Position numbers and translations under genes: made by a program. Positions 1-7,988 of a stretch of 64,000 nucleotides of DNA are shown here, one piece after another. The stretch comes from an uncultured Bacteroidia bacterium (GTDB lineage: Bacteria > Bacteroidota > Bacteroidia > Bacteroidales > UBA932). Position 1 is the stretch's first letter. Every line of letters starts with the position of its first letter. The stretch lies in assembly GCA_902768985.1 (NCBI GenBank), contig CACXNA010000007.1:89337-153336 (forward strand). Reading direction: 5' to 3'. The notes below the pieces were generated by a model. The model saw nothing but the letters and a program-made list of their open reading frames with translations. It did no database searches and was not told the origin of the DNA.

Positions 1-993
1 CGGGGCGGGCAGGCGCCACGCCATGGCAACATTCTCGGCCTCCAGGCCGTAGACCTCACGCACGATGGGCTCCGTGATGGGCGCCTCCGGCTCGAACTGG
101 AGCGTCGGAATCTCAGGATTCGGCTCCCAGTCGCCGAAATATTTCTCGATGGCGGCCACCATCTCGTCCGGATCGAAGTCGCCCGACACGCACACGGCGA
201 TGTTGTTCGGCACGTAGTACACGTCGTGGTACTTCTTCACGTTGGTGATGGACGGATTCTTCAGGTGCTCCTGGCTGCCCAGGGTGGTCTGCAGGCCGTA
301 CGGGTGGTGCGGGAACAGAGCCTTGTCGATGGCCTCCCACAGCTTGCGGCTGTCCTGGGTGAGGGACATGTTCTTCTCCTCGTAGATCGTCTCCAACTCC
401 GTGTGGAAGCCGCGGATCACGCCGTGGCGGAAGCGGTCGGCCTGGATGCGGGCCCAGTTGTCGATCTGGTTGGAGGGGATATCCTCGGTGTAGACGGTCT
501 CGTCGGCGGAGGTCCAGGCGTTGGTGCCGTCCGCGCCGATAATGGCCATCAGCTTGTCATACTCATTGGGAATCGCGAGCTTGGAGGCCTCGTAGCTCAC
601 CGAGTCGATGCGGTGATAGATGGCCTGGCGCTCCGCCTCGTCCGTCGTCTTGCGGTAGGTCTCGAAGAGCTGCTCGATCTCATCAAGCATCGGCTTCTCG
701 GCCTCATAGTCCACAGTACCGAAATGCTCCGTGCCCTTGAACATCAGGTGCTCGAAGTAGTGGGCAAGACCGGTCGTCTCGGACGGATCGTTCTTGCTGC
801 CCACCTTCACGGCCATGTAGGTCTGGATGCGGGGCTGCTCCTTGTTGACGGACATGAAGATCTTCATGCCGTTGTCCAGGGTGTAGATCTTGGTCTGCAG
901 CGCGTCACCGGGAACGGTCTCGTAGCGCTTGCACGAAGGCATCACCGCCAGCAGTGCGGCAGCGATGAAAAGAATAAAGGGATGTTTAACCAT
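1..993 (-). CDS. M16 family zinc metallopeptidase lipoprotein (C-terminus cut by window edge)
   Basis: This is an insulinase/pitrilysin-type peptidase, probably anchored in the envelope as a lipoprotein that degrades peptides. The N-terminus is a lipoprotein signal ending in MPSC (Cys21). The inverted zinc motif HxxEH is present as HYFEH (His78, Glu81, His82), followed by LMFKGTEHFG, a typical M16 context. The start at 993 is chosen because it begins directly with the signal peptide and lies about 30 nt below a TAnnTTTG box. Only about 331 residues are visible; M16 proteins of this type are usually 400-950 residues long, so the second half lies outside the window. The family is clear; the substrate is unknown. 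Confidence 0.9.
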   Translation of the reverse strand, partial: MVKHPFILFIAAALLAVMPSCKRYETVPGDALQTKIYTLDNGMKIFMSVNKEQPRIQTYMAVKVGSKNDPSETTGLAHYFEHLMFKGTEHFGTVDYEAEKPMLDEIEQLFETYRKTTDEAERQAIYHRIDSVSYEASKLAIPNEYDKLMAIIGADGTNAWTSADETVYTEDIPSNQIDNWARIQADRFRHGVIRGFHTELETIYEEKNMSLTQDSRKLWEAIDKALFPHHPYGLQTTLGSQEHLKNPSITNVKKYHDVYYVPNNIAVCVSGDFDPDEMVAAIEKYFGDWEPNPEIPTLQFEPEAPITEPIVREVYGLEAENVAMAWRLPAP

Positions 994-1023
994 AATAATT
1001 GTGTTGTGGGCTAACCAACGCCA

Positions 1024-1031
1024 CAAAATTA
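1024..1031 (-). promoter_or_regulatory. Bacteroidetes -7 box for the M16 gene
   Basis: The minus strand reads TAATTTTG, a match to TAnnTTTG, 30 nt above the M16 start. No convincing -33 element was identified. Confidence 0.5.
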
Positions 1032-1119
1032 CAAAATAAATCCAATCAAAATTTGCATTTCTCCCAAAATCTCTCTACCTTGGCCACGAAGTTTTTCATA
1101 GTTTAAGTTTAGGTTAAGT

Positions 1120-1165
1120 AACGGGCTAGTCGCAGTGATGCAACTGGCCCGTGAATTTTTTCTTC
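1120..1165 (+). terminator. Terminator-like hairpin without an upstream plus-strand gene
   Basis: The arms ACGGGCTAGT and ACTGGCCCGT can pair over 10 positions with one G-U pair and are followed by GAATTTTTTC. The T-run is on the plus strand, yet no plus-strand gene precedes it; the M16 gene diverges leftwards. It could end a short untranslated RNA. Confidence 0.45.
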
Positions 1166-1183
1166 TTCCCTCTCTCTATTTCC

Positions 1184-1294
1184 CTGTGAGCTATAATTAA
1201 TTAAAAGACAGCAAAATACTATTTAACACTCCCCCATTTTCGAGGGGAGTATAAAGAAGTAACACCCTGGCCCCCAGCCACATCCACCTCACAG
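1184..1294. repeat. Family A nested palindrome, copy 1
   Basis: Outer arms CTGTGAG (1184-1190) and CTCACAG (1288-1294) enclose a central hairpin built on ACTCCCCC and GGGGAGT. The length is 111 bp. Confidence 0.8.
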
Positions 1295-1321
1295 CTATTT
1301 CCGCATTTGTCGCAGTGTTGG

Positions 1322-1631
1322 TCGCTCACCGCCTCCCATTACGGGAGTCGTCGGTTCGCGCCAAGAGAGGTATGCGATTGGAGTATGCAGGAGGAAGGTC
1401 TGAGCCTAGAGGCACCCGCGCCTCGCATTACGAAGCTCGGCGCGTACAGGCTAGGGGGCGTCGCTGAGCTCGTCGGAGCGGCTCGCGACGCCACGCCTGT
1501 TGCCTGGGGCTTGCCGATCCAACCGGGCAGCAAGCGGGCGAGTCGGAGAGCCCCCATGGCTCTCCGAACCGCCCGCCTTGCAGCCGCCGACCACCGTAAT
1601 GGGAGGCGGCGGTGCCCCCAAGCACTACCAG
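1322..1631. repeat. Family B element with terminal inverted repeats, copy 1
   Basis: The left end carries CCGCCTCCCATTACGG and the right end carries CCGTAATGGGAGGCGG. Inside is a perfect short palindrome centred on GAGCCCCCATGGCTC. The interior matches the copy at 53570-53856 closely (for example the GGCGTCGCTGAGCTCGTCG segment). There is no transposase, so it resembles a MITE. Confidence 0.7.
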
Positions 1632-1671
1632 TTCCTTCAATCACTCGGCCAGCACATTGATCACCCGCGGG

Positions 1672-1701
1672 AGCCGCCGACTACCGTAATGGGAGGCGGC
1701 G
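1672..1701. repeat. Solitary family B terminal repeat
   Basis: An isolated copy of the family B end (GCCGCCGACTACCGTAATGG followed by GAGGCGGC) about 40 bp beyond the right end of copy 1. Confidence 0.6.
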
Positions 1702-1770
1702 ACAGCCCATACCAGCCCAAACTCAACTGGCTGCCGTATTTCATAAACTACTTCATTTCAAGTAATTACA

Positions 1771-1805
1771 AAAGTAACCGGTTACTCTAGGACCCGGTTA
1801 CTTTC
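1771..1805. repeat. Family C short palindrome, copy 1
   Basis: An inverted repeat: AAAGTAACCGG, then about 10 nt, then CCGGTTACTTT. Four relatives lie at 1916, 38345, 38878 and 39054. Confidence 0.65.
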
Positions 1806-1915
1806 ATAAAACACTCAACAACAATCAGTTATAAAAAACAGCACGAAACGCAATGTGCTGGAAGAATGTCGTCAAATTACCCGTTATTCATAAACAACTA
1901 TCAGCCAGAAGATTG

Positions 1916-1952
1916 CCAAAATAACCGGGTACTCTGGGGCCTGGTTACTTTC
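1916..1952. repeat. Family C short palindrome, copy 2
   Basis: A variant of copy 1 with arms AAATAACCGGG and CCTGGTTACTTT. Confidence 0.6.
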
Positions 1953-2006
1953 GCAATAAAATCATTTACAGGCAGTTATGCAAAACAGTATTTTTGGGAA
2001 GATTTG

Positions 2007-2116
2007 CTGTGAGCTGGAAGTAGTTAGTAGATTGGTATTTATGACATTATACTCCCCCGAAAAAGTGGGGAATATAAAATTATATTCTTCTGTCTTCCAA
2101 CAGATTACACCTCACA
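2007..2116. repeat. Family A nested palindrome, copy 2
   Basis: The outer arms begin at CTGTGAG (2007) and end at CTCACA (2116). The central hairpin contains TATACTCCCCC and a degraded right arm (GTGGGGAATATA). Confidence 0.7.
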
Positions 2117-2235
2117 ATGTAGCGGAGAAGCGGCGTGGCGGCAAGGCGGCAAGGCGGCGTGGCAGGGAGGCAGGAAGGCAGAGCGGCAGGGCCACAGACC
2201 TACAGCTGCCCACAGACCTACAGCCACACACAGAC

Positions 2236-3144
2236 CTACAGCTGAGCACGGAGCCAGGTGGCGATGAGGTCGATGCGGCGGCTCAGGAGGTCGTAGTCGA
2301 GGGTGGCGGGGGTGTCGGTGACCTGGTTGGTGTGCTGGGTGATGCCGGAGGTGAACATGACGGCGGGGATGCCGGCCTCCAGGAAACAGCGCTGGTCGCT
2401 GGCCTGACGATAAAACAGCTCCGTGAATGCCTCACTCCCGTAATAATCATAGGTAAGGTCGAGGCGCGGGCCGCGGGCCGCGGACTCGAGGGACCAGCGG
2501 AACGGCCCGCCGCCGAGGGCGATCAGGTAGTCGGGCCGGGAAGGACTGACCGGCGCGAGCGAGGAGCCGAGCAGGTCAAGGTTGACCATCAGCACCGGCG
2601 GATAAACCGAGCGATACCGAGAAAGGAAAGCGCTCGCGCCGGCGAGGTCGGCGGCGTGTCCGTCGAAGGCGACGAACACGAGCCCCACCTCGCCGGCACA
2701 TACCGAAGGGAGCTCCCGCGCGAGCGCGAGCAGCGCGGCCACGCCGGAGGCGTTGGCGTCGGCGCCGGGGAAAAGACGGCCGTCCAGCGTGCCCAGGCCG
2801 TCGAAATAGGCGCCGACGACGATGTAGCGCCGGAACCAGCCGGGCGTCACGGCCACCACGTTGTGGCCGACCCGCCCGCGGGCGGCAAAGGACTGCACGG
2901 TAGTGCGGAGCCCGGCGTTGCGCAGCTGCCGCAGCAAATAGAGCGTCGCCCCCTGCGCCCCGGCGGTGCCGAAGGCCCGCCCGGCGCAGAGCGAGTCGCA
3001 GAGGAATTCCACCTCGGCGCGCAGCTCGGCCATCCGGCCGGCCGACTCAGAAAGCGCAAACTGCTGCGCACGCAGCGCCGCCGGCCGCACAAGCAGGGCG
3101 GCCGGCAGGAAGAAGATGAGCAGAAAAATGCGCAGGCGCTTCAA
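2236..3144 (-). CDS. M28-like aminopeptidase homologue with degenerate zinc site
   Basis: A secreted protein of 302 residues with an N-terminal signal peptide ending near LRAQQ. The fold-defining landmarks of the M28 (leucyl aminopeptidase/glutaminyl cyclase-like) family are present: VVGAYFDGLG, PGADANASGVAALL, FVAFDGH and VNLDLLG. The residues that normally bind the two zincs are mostly changed: Tyr113 in place of the His of GAHxD, Ala130 in place of the second Asp of GADDNASG, Gly162-His163 in place of the Glu-Glu pair, and Asn273 near the C-terminal His position. Only Asp190 is conventional. It is therefore probably not an active peptidase and may bind peptides or a partner. It is divergent from the TPR gene, with interlocked promoter boxes. 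The family call is firm; the loss of activity is inferred. Confidence 0.8.
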   Translation of the reverse strand: MKRLRIFLLIFFLPAALLVRPAALRAQQFALSESAGRMAELRAEVEFLCDSLCAGRAFGTAGAQGATLYLLRQLRNAGLRTTVQSFAARGRVGHNVVAVTPGWFRRYIVVGAYFDGLGTLDGRLFPGADANASGVAALLALARELPSVCAGEVGLVFVAFDGHAADLAGASAFLSRYRSVYPPVLMVNLDLLGSSLAPVSPSRPDYLIALGGGPFRWSLESAARGPRLDLTYDYYGSEAFTELFYRQASDQRCFLEAGIPAVMFTSGITQHTNQVTDTPATLDYDLLSRRIDLIATWLRAQL

Positions 3145-3163
3145 TTCGGGTCCGATAATTGTT

Positions 3164-3171
3164 TATCTTTG
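3164..3171 (+). promoter_or_regulatory. -7 box for the TPR gene
   Basis: TATCTTTG matches TAnnTTTG exactly and ends 8 nt before the ATG at 3180, which predicts an almost leaderless transcript. It abuts the minus-strand box at 3172-3179. Confidence 0.6.
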
Positions 3172-3179
3172 CAAAGGTA
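3172..3179 (-). promoter_or_regulatory. -7 box for the M28-like gene
   Basis: The minus strand reads TACCTTTG, 27 nt above the start at 3144. Together with the plus box it forms TATCTTTGCAAAGGTA, an interlocked divergent promoter. Confidence 0.55.
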
Positions 3180-5162
3180 ATGAAAAAGTTTCTCCTGACC
3201 ATAGCGATCCTGCTCTCCGCAGCCTCCATCGCGTCCGCCCAGTACGACAAGGATGTCTTCATGTGGCGGGGGCGCCAGGCGCTCAGCGACGGGCGCTACG
3301 CCCTGGCCATCGAGAACTTCAACGTCCTGGCGCGCCTGGACACCACCGACTACTGGAGTTTCTTCTTCCGCGGCATCGCGAAATACAACCTCGGCGACCT
3401 GCGTGGCGCGCAGACGGACTTCAACACCTCCGTGCGCCTCAACCCCGTCTTCACCAACGGCTTCCACTACCGCGCCATCACCGAAAGCCGCTTCGGCGAC
3501 TACGAAGCCGCCTTCCGCGACTTTGGCCGCGCGCTGGAGCTGCGCCCCGGCCAGATCGGCATCTATTTCTCGCGCGGCGTAGCCAACTTCCTCGCGCAGA
3601 AATTCGACGACGCCGTCGCGGACTTCGACTTCTACATCAAACGCGAACCGCGCGACCCCGCGGCCTTCCTGAACCGCGGGGCGTGCTACCTCTTCCTAGC
3701 GGACACGACCAAGGCGATGGCGGACTACAACCGCGCCATCCGCCTGGACCGCACCGAGCCCGAGGGCTTCGTCCGCCGGGCCCGCGTCTACGCCGCCCAG
3801 GGCCAGTACGACGAAGCCGTCGCCGACCTGGACGAAGCCATCGCGCTGGACCCGCAGAACACCTTCGCCTACTTCAACCGCGCGCTGATCTACTACGAGC
3901 AGAAGCGCTACAACGAGGCCGTCGCCGACCTGGACACCGTGCTCGAACACGAGCCCGGCAACGCCCTCACGCTCTACAACCGCAGCCTCATCTACGCCCA
4001 GGTGGGCGCCTTCGAAGAGGCGCTCGCGGACATGGACCGGGTGATCAACATCAACCCGGGCAACGTCCTCGCGCACTACAACCGCGCGGCCATCTTCGTG
4101 GAGATGGCCCGCTGGCAGGACGCCCTCGAGGACTACAACAAGGCCATCGAACTCTATCCCGATTTCGCGAAAGCGTACCTCAACCGCTCCTACGTGGAGA
4201 ATATGCTCGGCCGCACCCGCGAGTCGCGGGCGGACTACCAGACGGCGCAGCAGAAGGTGCGCGACTACCGCTCCCGGAGCGGCGAGACTTCGTTCGCCGA
4301 CACCACGCGCCAGTACAACTCGCTGCTCGCCCTGGACGCGGACTTCGCGAAAAAGGACTTCGACAACGAGCTCCTGCAGCACCGCGACATCGACATCCGC
4401 CTGCGGCCGCTCTACAAATTCAGCCTCGCCCGCGAGCGGGAAAATCGCAACGTGGCGCTCTCGCGCCAATATGAGAACGTGCTGATCGACCGCTTCATCG
4501 ACGCGGCGCCGACGCCCATCACCCTGGGCAACACGGAGAGCACCGGCACGGACGAATACCTCTTCACGGCGAACGCCGAAGAATACTTCGTCAAGGGCCT
4601 CCAGGAGCTGCAGCGCAAGCAGTTCAACTCCGCGCTCAGCTGGTTCGACCGGGCGGTGAACGCCGCGGAAGACGACGTCTCCCGCGACCGCTACGCCCGC
4701 TACTACAAGGCCTTTTACCTGATGAACCGCGGCGTGCTGAAGGCCGAAATGATCGACTTCATCGCCTCGCTCGAAGGCAGCGTGCAGACGCTGTCGATGG
4801 ACACCGAGGGCTCCACGCGAGCCCGCGTGAGCGACCGCGTGGCGCGCACCTATGATTATTCCGACGCCATCGCCGACATCAAGGAGGCGCTCTCCATCCT
4901 GCCCGACGTGCCGTACCTCTACTTTGACCTGGGCAACCTGGAGTGCCTGTCCTCCCACTTCATCGAAGCGCTGGAGAACTACGACATGGCCATCAAGCTC
5001 TACCCCAACATGGGCGACGCCTACTACAACCGCGGTCTGGTGCTCATCTACCTGAAAGACAAGGAGAAAGGCTGCATCGACCTGTCGCGCGCCGGCGAGC
5101 TCGGCGTGGCGGATTCCTACAGCGTCATCTCCAAATACTGCGCGGAGGATGAAACAAATTAA
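3180..5162 (+). CDS. Secreted TPR-repeat protein
   Basis: A protein of 660 residues with a signal peptide (MKKFLLTIAILLSAASIASA). Most of it consists of tetratricopeptide repeats of about 34 residues, recognisable by units such as AYFNRALIYYEQKRYNEAV and YNRSLIYAQVGAFEEALADM, continuing to about residue 400. After a non-repetitive linker with charged residues (about 400-470), further TPRs follow up to the C-terminus (YYNRGLVLIYLKDKEKG). Such proteins scaffold complexes in the periplasm or outer membrane. The ATG at 3180 is preferred over an in-frame ATG at 3159 because the signal peptide begins there and 3164-3171 is the promoter box. Its 3' end overlaps the next gene by 14 nt, which suggests translational coupling. 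Confidence 0.9.
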   Translation: MKKFLLTIAILLSAASIASAQYDKDVFMWRGRQALSDGRYALAIENFNVLARLDTTDYWSFFFRGIAKYNLGDLRGAQTDFNTSVRLNPVFTNGFHYRAITESRFGDYEAAFRDFGRALELRPGQIGIYFSRGVANFLAQKFDDAVADFDFYIKREPRDPAAFLNRGACYLFLADTTKAMADYNRAIRLDRTEPEGFVRRARVYAAQGQYDEAVADLDEAIALDPQNTFAYFNRALIYYEQKRYNEAVADLDTVLEHEPGNALTLYNRSLIYAQVGAFEEALADMDRVININPGNVLAHYNRAAIFVEMARWQDALEDYNKAIELYPDFAKAYLNRSYVENMLGRTRESRADYQTAQQKVRDYRSRSGETSFADTTRQYNSLLALDADFAKKDFDNELLQHRDIDIRLRPLYKFSLARERENRNVALSRQYENVLIDRFIDAAPTPITLGNTESTGTDEYLFTANAEEYFVKGLQELQRKQFNSALSWFDRAVNAAEDDVSRDRYARYYKAFYLMNRGVLKAEMIDFIASLEGSVQTLSMDTEGSTRARVSDRVARTYDYSDAIADIKEALSILPDVPYLYFDLGNLECLSSHFIEALENYDMAIKLYPNMGDAYYNRGLVLIYLKDKEKGCIDLSRAGELGVADSYSVISKYCAEDETN

Positions 5163-5976
5163 GTTCAAGTCCTTCACCTCCGGCAGCTGCGGCAACTGCT
5201 ATTTCCTGGGTATATTCAATGAGATTGACGCCTGCGAGGCCGGCGTGCTGATCGACGCCGGCTTCAGCCCGCGCCGGCTCAAGAAAGAGCTCGCCGCCGA
5301 GGGCCTCTGCTTCGACGACTTCGCCGGCCTGCTGGTCACGCACGACCACAACGACCACATCCGCTCGCTCGGCTCCTACTGCAAACACCTCCGCAAGCCC
5401 ATCTGGACGCCGCCGGAGCTCGCAAAAGCGCTGACGCACCATTTTATCACGGGAGAATACTACGGCGCCTGCCGCGCCCCGCTCGCGCCGGGCTGGAACG
5501 AACTCGTGCCCGGCCGCATCCGGGCGCAGTACTTCGAAGTCCCCCACGACGCCTCCTTCACCTACGGCTACGCGCTGATGTTGGATGATTATAAGTTCGT
5601 GATTATGACCGACATCGGCCGCATGGTGCCGCAGGCGCTCGCCTTCGCCCAGCAGGCCGACACCGTCGTCATCGAATCCAACTACGACCTGGAGATGCTC
5701 CGCCACGGCCCCTACCCCAAGGTCCTGCAGGACCGCATCTGCGGCGGCCACGGTCACCTCTCCAACGCCGAGTGCGCCGAAGCGCTGCGCGCTTTCGCGC
5801 ACCCCGGCCTCCGCAACATCTTCCTCTGCCATCTTTCCGAGCATAATAATACCCCCGAACTCGCTTATCAGGAGAGTTCCGCGGTACTGCAGGGCATTTA
5901 CGCCGACGTCGAGGGCCGCATCCCCCGCCTCTGCCCGCTCCCGCGGATGACGCCCTCCCCGCTTTTCGTGCTCTGA
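5149..5976 (+). CDS. MBL-fold metallo-hydrolase, WalJ/YycJ-like
   Basis: A cytoplasmic 275-residue metallo-beta-lactamase-fold hydrolase. The metal motif THDHNDH (His65, His67, Asp69, His70) lies at the usual place, the N-terminal KFKSFTSGSCGNCY is typical of the YycJ/WalJ group, and later family features are visible (YFEVPHDA, IMTDIGRMVP, ESNYDLEML, GHGHLSN and FLCHLSEHNN). Members of this group are thought to act as nucleases or phosphodiesterases that coordinate cell-wall and DNA metabolism; the substrate here is not known. It overlaps the TPR gene by 14 nt and probably shares its transcript. Confidence 0.88.
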   Translation: MKQIKFKSFTSGSCGNCYFLGIFNEIDACEAGVLIDAGFSPRRLKKELAAEGLCFDDFAGLLVTHDHNDHIRSLGSYCKHLRKPIWTPPELAKALTHHFITGEYYGACRAPLAPGWNELVPGRIRAQYFEVPHDASFTYGYALMLDDYKFVIMTDIGRMVPQALAFAQQADTVVIESNYDLEMLRHGPYPKVLQDRICGGHGHLSNAECAEALRAFAHPGLRNIFLCHLSEHNNTPELAYQESSAVLQGIYADVEGRIPRLCPLPRMTPSPLFVL

Positions 5977-6089
5977 TTTTTTGTCTGATCGGAAAATCGG
6001 AAATTATTTCACAAATTATCTCGAAATAGATACGAATTTTACTGTGGCGTATCGGGATTTTCCCCATCTTGGGCCCAAAACCGAACGCC

Positions 6090-6545
6090 ATGAAAAACGC
6101 ACCTCACCTCCTGGCGGCCGTCGCCGCCCTCCTGCTCCTCGCCGCCTGCGAGGACCTCTTCCAGCCCAACAAGCCCGCCGGCCCGCCCGACGAAGCCTAC
6201 GACGTCGTCGAGGCGCGCGAGCACGCCGGCGAGACCGGCGCCTGGGTGCAGGGTTACATCGTGGGCATCGCCACGGGCAGCAAGAAATACGTCTTCGGCG
6301 CGCCCTACACCAAGAACACCAACCTCATCCTGGGCCTGACCGACACCACCACGGTCCGGGAAAACTGCCTCGCAGTCCAGCTCCCTTCCGGCCAGCTGCG
6401 CGACGACCTCAACCTGATGGACCACCCCGACCTGACCGGTCGGGAAATATACATTCAAGGAGACCTGGTGGACGCGTATTACGGAATACCCGGCCTCAAG
6501 TCTCCTCGAGCGTATTGGATGCACGCCGGGTCAAGCCCGGAGTGA
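6090..6545 (+). CDS. Small lipoprotein with DUF6359/OB-fold-like domain
   Basis: A protein of 151 residues. The signal peptide ends in LLAAC, marking a lipoprotein. The core WVQGYIVGIATGS...TNLILGL...CLAVQLPSG...IYIQGDLVDAYYGIPGLKSP resembles the OB-fold-like domain (DUF6359/DUF5689 type) of Bacteroidetes surface lipoproteins. The ATG at 6090 begins the signal peptide; an in-frame ATG at 6069 is less likely. The last codons (HAGSSPE-stop) are formed by a family D palindrome (GCCGGGTCAAGCCCGG), so the C-terminus appears to have been recast by repeat insertion. It converges with pgi, with a 2-nt gap. No specific function can be given. Confidence 0.7.
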   Translation: MKNAPHLLAAVAALLLLAACEDLFQPNKPAGPPDEAYDVVEAREHAGETGAWVQGYIVGIATGSKKYVFGAPYTKNTNLILGLTDTTTVRENCLAVQLPSGQLRDDLNLMDHPDLTGREIYIQGDLVDAYYGIPGLKSPRAYWMHAGSSPE

Positions 6546-6547
6546 TT
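6523..6547. repeat. Family D palindrome forming the 3' end of the small lipoprotein gene
   Basis: GCCGGGTCAAGCCCGG (6525-6540) followed by AGTGATTTTA. The TGA of this repeat is the stop codon. It also lies between the convergent lipoprotein and pgi genes and could act as a terminator. Confidence 0.6.
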
Positions 6548-7879
6548 TTACTGGATCCGCTTCAGGATCTCCTCGGTCTGCGCCTCGAAGCCCGGCTTGC
6601 GGAGCAGCGCGAACATGTTCTTCTTGTACGCCTCGACACCCGGTTGGTTGAACGGGTTGATGCCCAGCGTGTAGGCGCTGACGCCGCAGGCGAACTCGAA
6701 GAAATAGAACAGCGCGCCGAGGCTCGCCTCGTCGAGCTTCTCCACGGTCACCTCCATCTGCGGCACGCCGCCGTCGATGTGGGCGAGCTGGGTGCCCAGC
6801 TGCGCCATCTTGTTGCAGTGCTCGACGTGCTGGCCGGCCAGGTAGTTGAGCTGGTCGAGGTTCTGCTCATCGGAGCCGATCACCACCTCGCGGTTGGCTT
6901 TCTGCACGGTGACGGTGGTCTCGAACAGGGTGCGGTCGCCCTCCTGGATGAACTGGCCCATGGAGTGGAGATCGGTGGTGCACACCACGGAGGCCGGGAA
7001 GATACCCTTGCACTCCTTGCCCTCGGACTCGCCGTAGAGCTGCTTCCACCACTCGCCCAGGTACTGGAGCTTGGGGTTGAAGGTCACAAGGATCTCAATC
7101 TTCTTGCCCAGCTCGCTGTAGAGCAGATTACGCATCGCGGCGTACTGCACGGCCGGGTTGTCGGCGGACTTCTTCAGCAGGGCCGCGCGCTCCTCGGCGG
7201 CGCCCTTCAGCATGGCGCGCATGTCGAAGCCGGCCAGGACGATGGGCAGGATGCCCACCGGGGTCAGGACGCTGTAGCGGCCGCCCACGTTGTCGGGCAC
7301 GACGAAGGTCTTGTAGCCCTCCTGCGTGGCGAGGGTCTTCAGGGCGCCCTTCTTCGCGTCGGTGATGGCGACGATGCGGGACGCAGCCTCGGCCTTGCCG
7401 TAGGTCTTCTCGATATATTCCTTGAAAATGCGGAAAGCGACGGCCGGCTCGGTGGTGGTGCCGGACTTGGAGATCACCACGCAGGCGGTGCTGCGCATCC
7501 GGGCGAGGTCCATCAGTTCGGCGAGATAGTCTTCGGAGAGGTTGTTGCCGGCGAAGGCAATCTGCGGCACACCCTCCTTGCGCACGAAACCGTGCGAGAG
7601 GGCCTCGATGGCGCAGCGGGCACCCAGGTAGCTGCCGCCGATGCCGATCACGACCACGAGCTCCACGCCCTTCTCCGCCCACGCGTCGCGGATCGCCTCA
7701 CAGTCGGCGATCAGCGAATCGGGCGTATCCACGGGCAGGGTCTTCCAGCCGAGGAAATCGTTGCCCGCGCCGCTTCCGGACTCAAGCACATCAAAGGCCT
7801 CGAGGGCTTTCCCGACATATTTCTGATATTCTGCATCTTTGACAAAGGAGCTGCAGCCTCCCACATTGACTTTAACCAT
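6548..7879 (-). CDS. pgi: Glucose-6-phosphate isomerase
   Basis: Interconverts glucose-6-phosphate and fructose-6-phosphate in glycolysis and gluconeogenesis, in the cytoplasm. The 443 residues match the short bacterial PGI form. Signatures are VVIGIGGSYLGARCAIEAL, VVISKSGTTTEPAVAFRIF (phosphate binding), NVGGRYSVLTPVGILP (PGI signature region) and WWKQLYGESEGKECKGIFP. The start MVKVNVGG is 34 nt below a TAnnTTTG box. It is monocistronic as far as can be seen. Confidence 0.96.
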   Translation of the reverse strand: MVKVNVGGCSSFVKDAEYQKYVGKALEAFDVLESGSGAGNDFLGWKTLPVDTPDSLIADCEAIRDAWAEKGVELVVVIGIGGSYLGARCAIEALSHGFVRKEGVPQIAFAGNNLSEDYLAELMDLARMRSTACVVISKSGTTTEPAVAFRIFKEYIEKTYGKAEAASRIVAITDAKKGALKTLATQEGYKTFVVPDNVGGRYSVLTPVGILPIVLAGFDMRAMLKGAAEERAALLKKSADNPAVQYAAMRNLLYSELGKKIEILVTFNPKLQYLGEWWKQLYGESEGKECKGIFPASVVCTTDLHSMGQFIQEGDRTLFETTVTVQKANREVVIGSDEQNLDQLNYLAGQHVEHCNKMAQLGTQLAHIDGGVPQMEVTVEKLDEASLGALFYFFEFACGVSAYTLGINPFNQPGVEAYKKNMFALLRKPGFEAQTEEILKRIQ

Positions 7880-7913
7880 ATTGCTGTGTTTTAATTGTAT
7901 TGCTAACGTTCAG

Positions 7914-7921
7914 CAAAGTTA
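7914..7921 (-). promoter_or_regulatory. -7 box for pgi
   Basis: The minus strand reads TAACTTTG. It overlaps the right half of an inverted repeat (GCTAAC at 7902-7907, GTTAGC at about 7918-7923), which may be an operator. Confidence 0.5.
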
Positions 7922-7988
7922 GCAATTATCCGCGATTATCGCTCCGCCCCTTTACATCCCCGAAAACAATCGACAGAATAGACAACAA

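Larger units (their letters stand above)
994..2235. other. Intergenic region of about 1.2 kb filled with palindromic repeats
   Basis: No credible gene was found here. In order it contains the M16 promoter, an orphan terminator-like hairpin (about 1120-1165), a family A palindrome (1184-1294), a family B element (1322-1631) with an extra terminal repeat (1672-1701), two family C palindromes (1771-1805 and 1916-1952), a second family A palindrome (2007-2116) and a purine/GC-rich stretch of short direct repeats (2130-2235). Open frames across the family B element arise from GC-rich palindromic sequence on both strands and show no protein signature. Confidence 0.75.

Noticed and set aside
1307-1790. 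Open frames on both strands over the family B element near 1.3-1.8 kb
   Set aside because: They lie in terminal inverted repeats and internal palindromes and recur at the other family B copies only because the DNA is repeated.
3696-5195. Long minus-strand open frame opposite the TPR gene
   Set aside because: It mirrors the GC-rich codons of the TPR gene (rich in V, H, R, E, D, no domain); the plus-strand frame has a signal peptide, promoter and repeat domains.
5981-7894. Plus-strand open frame of over 600 codons across the small lipoprotein and pgi
   Set aside because: It is the antisense of pgi; pgi shows all catalytic motifs and the plus frame shows none.
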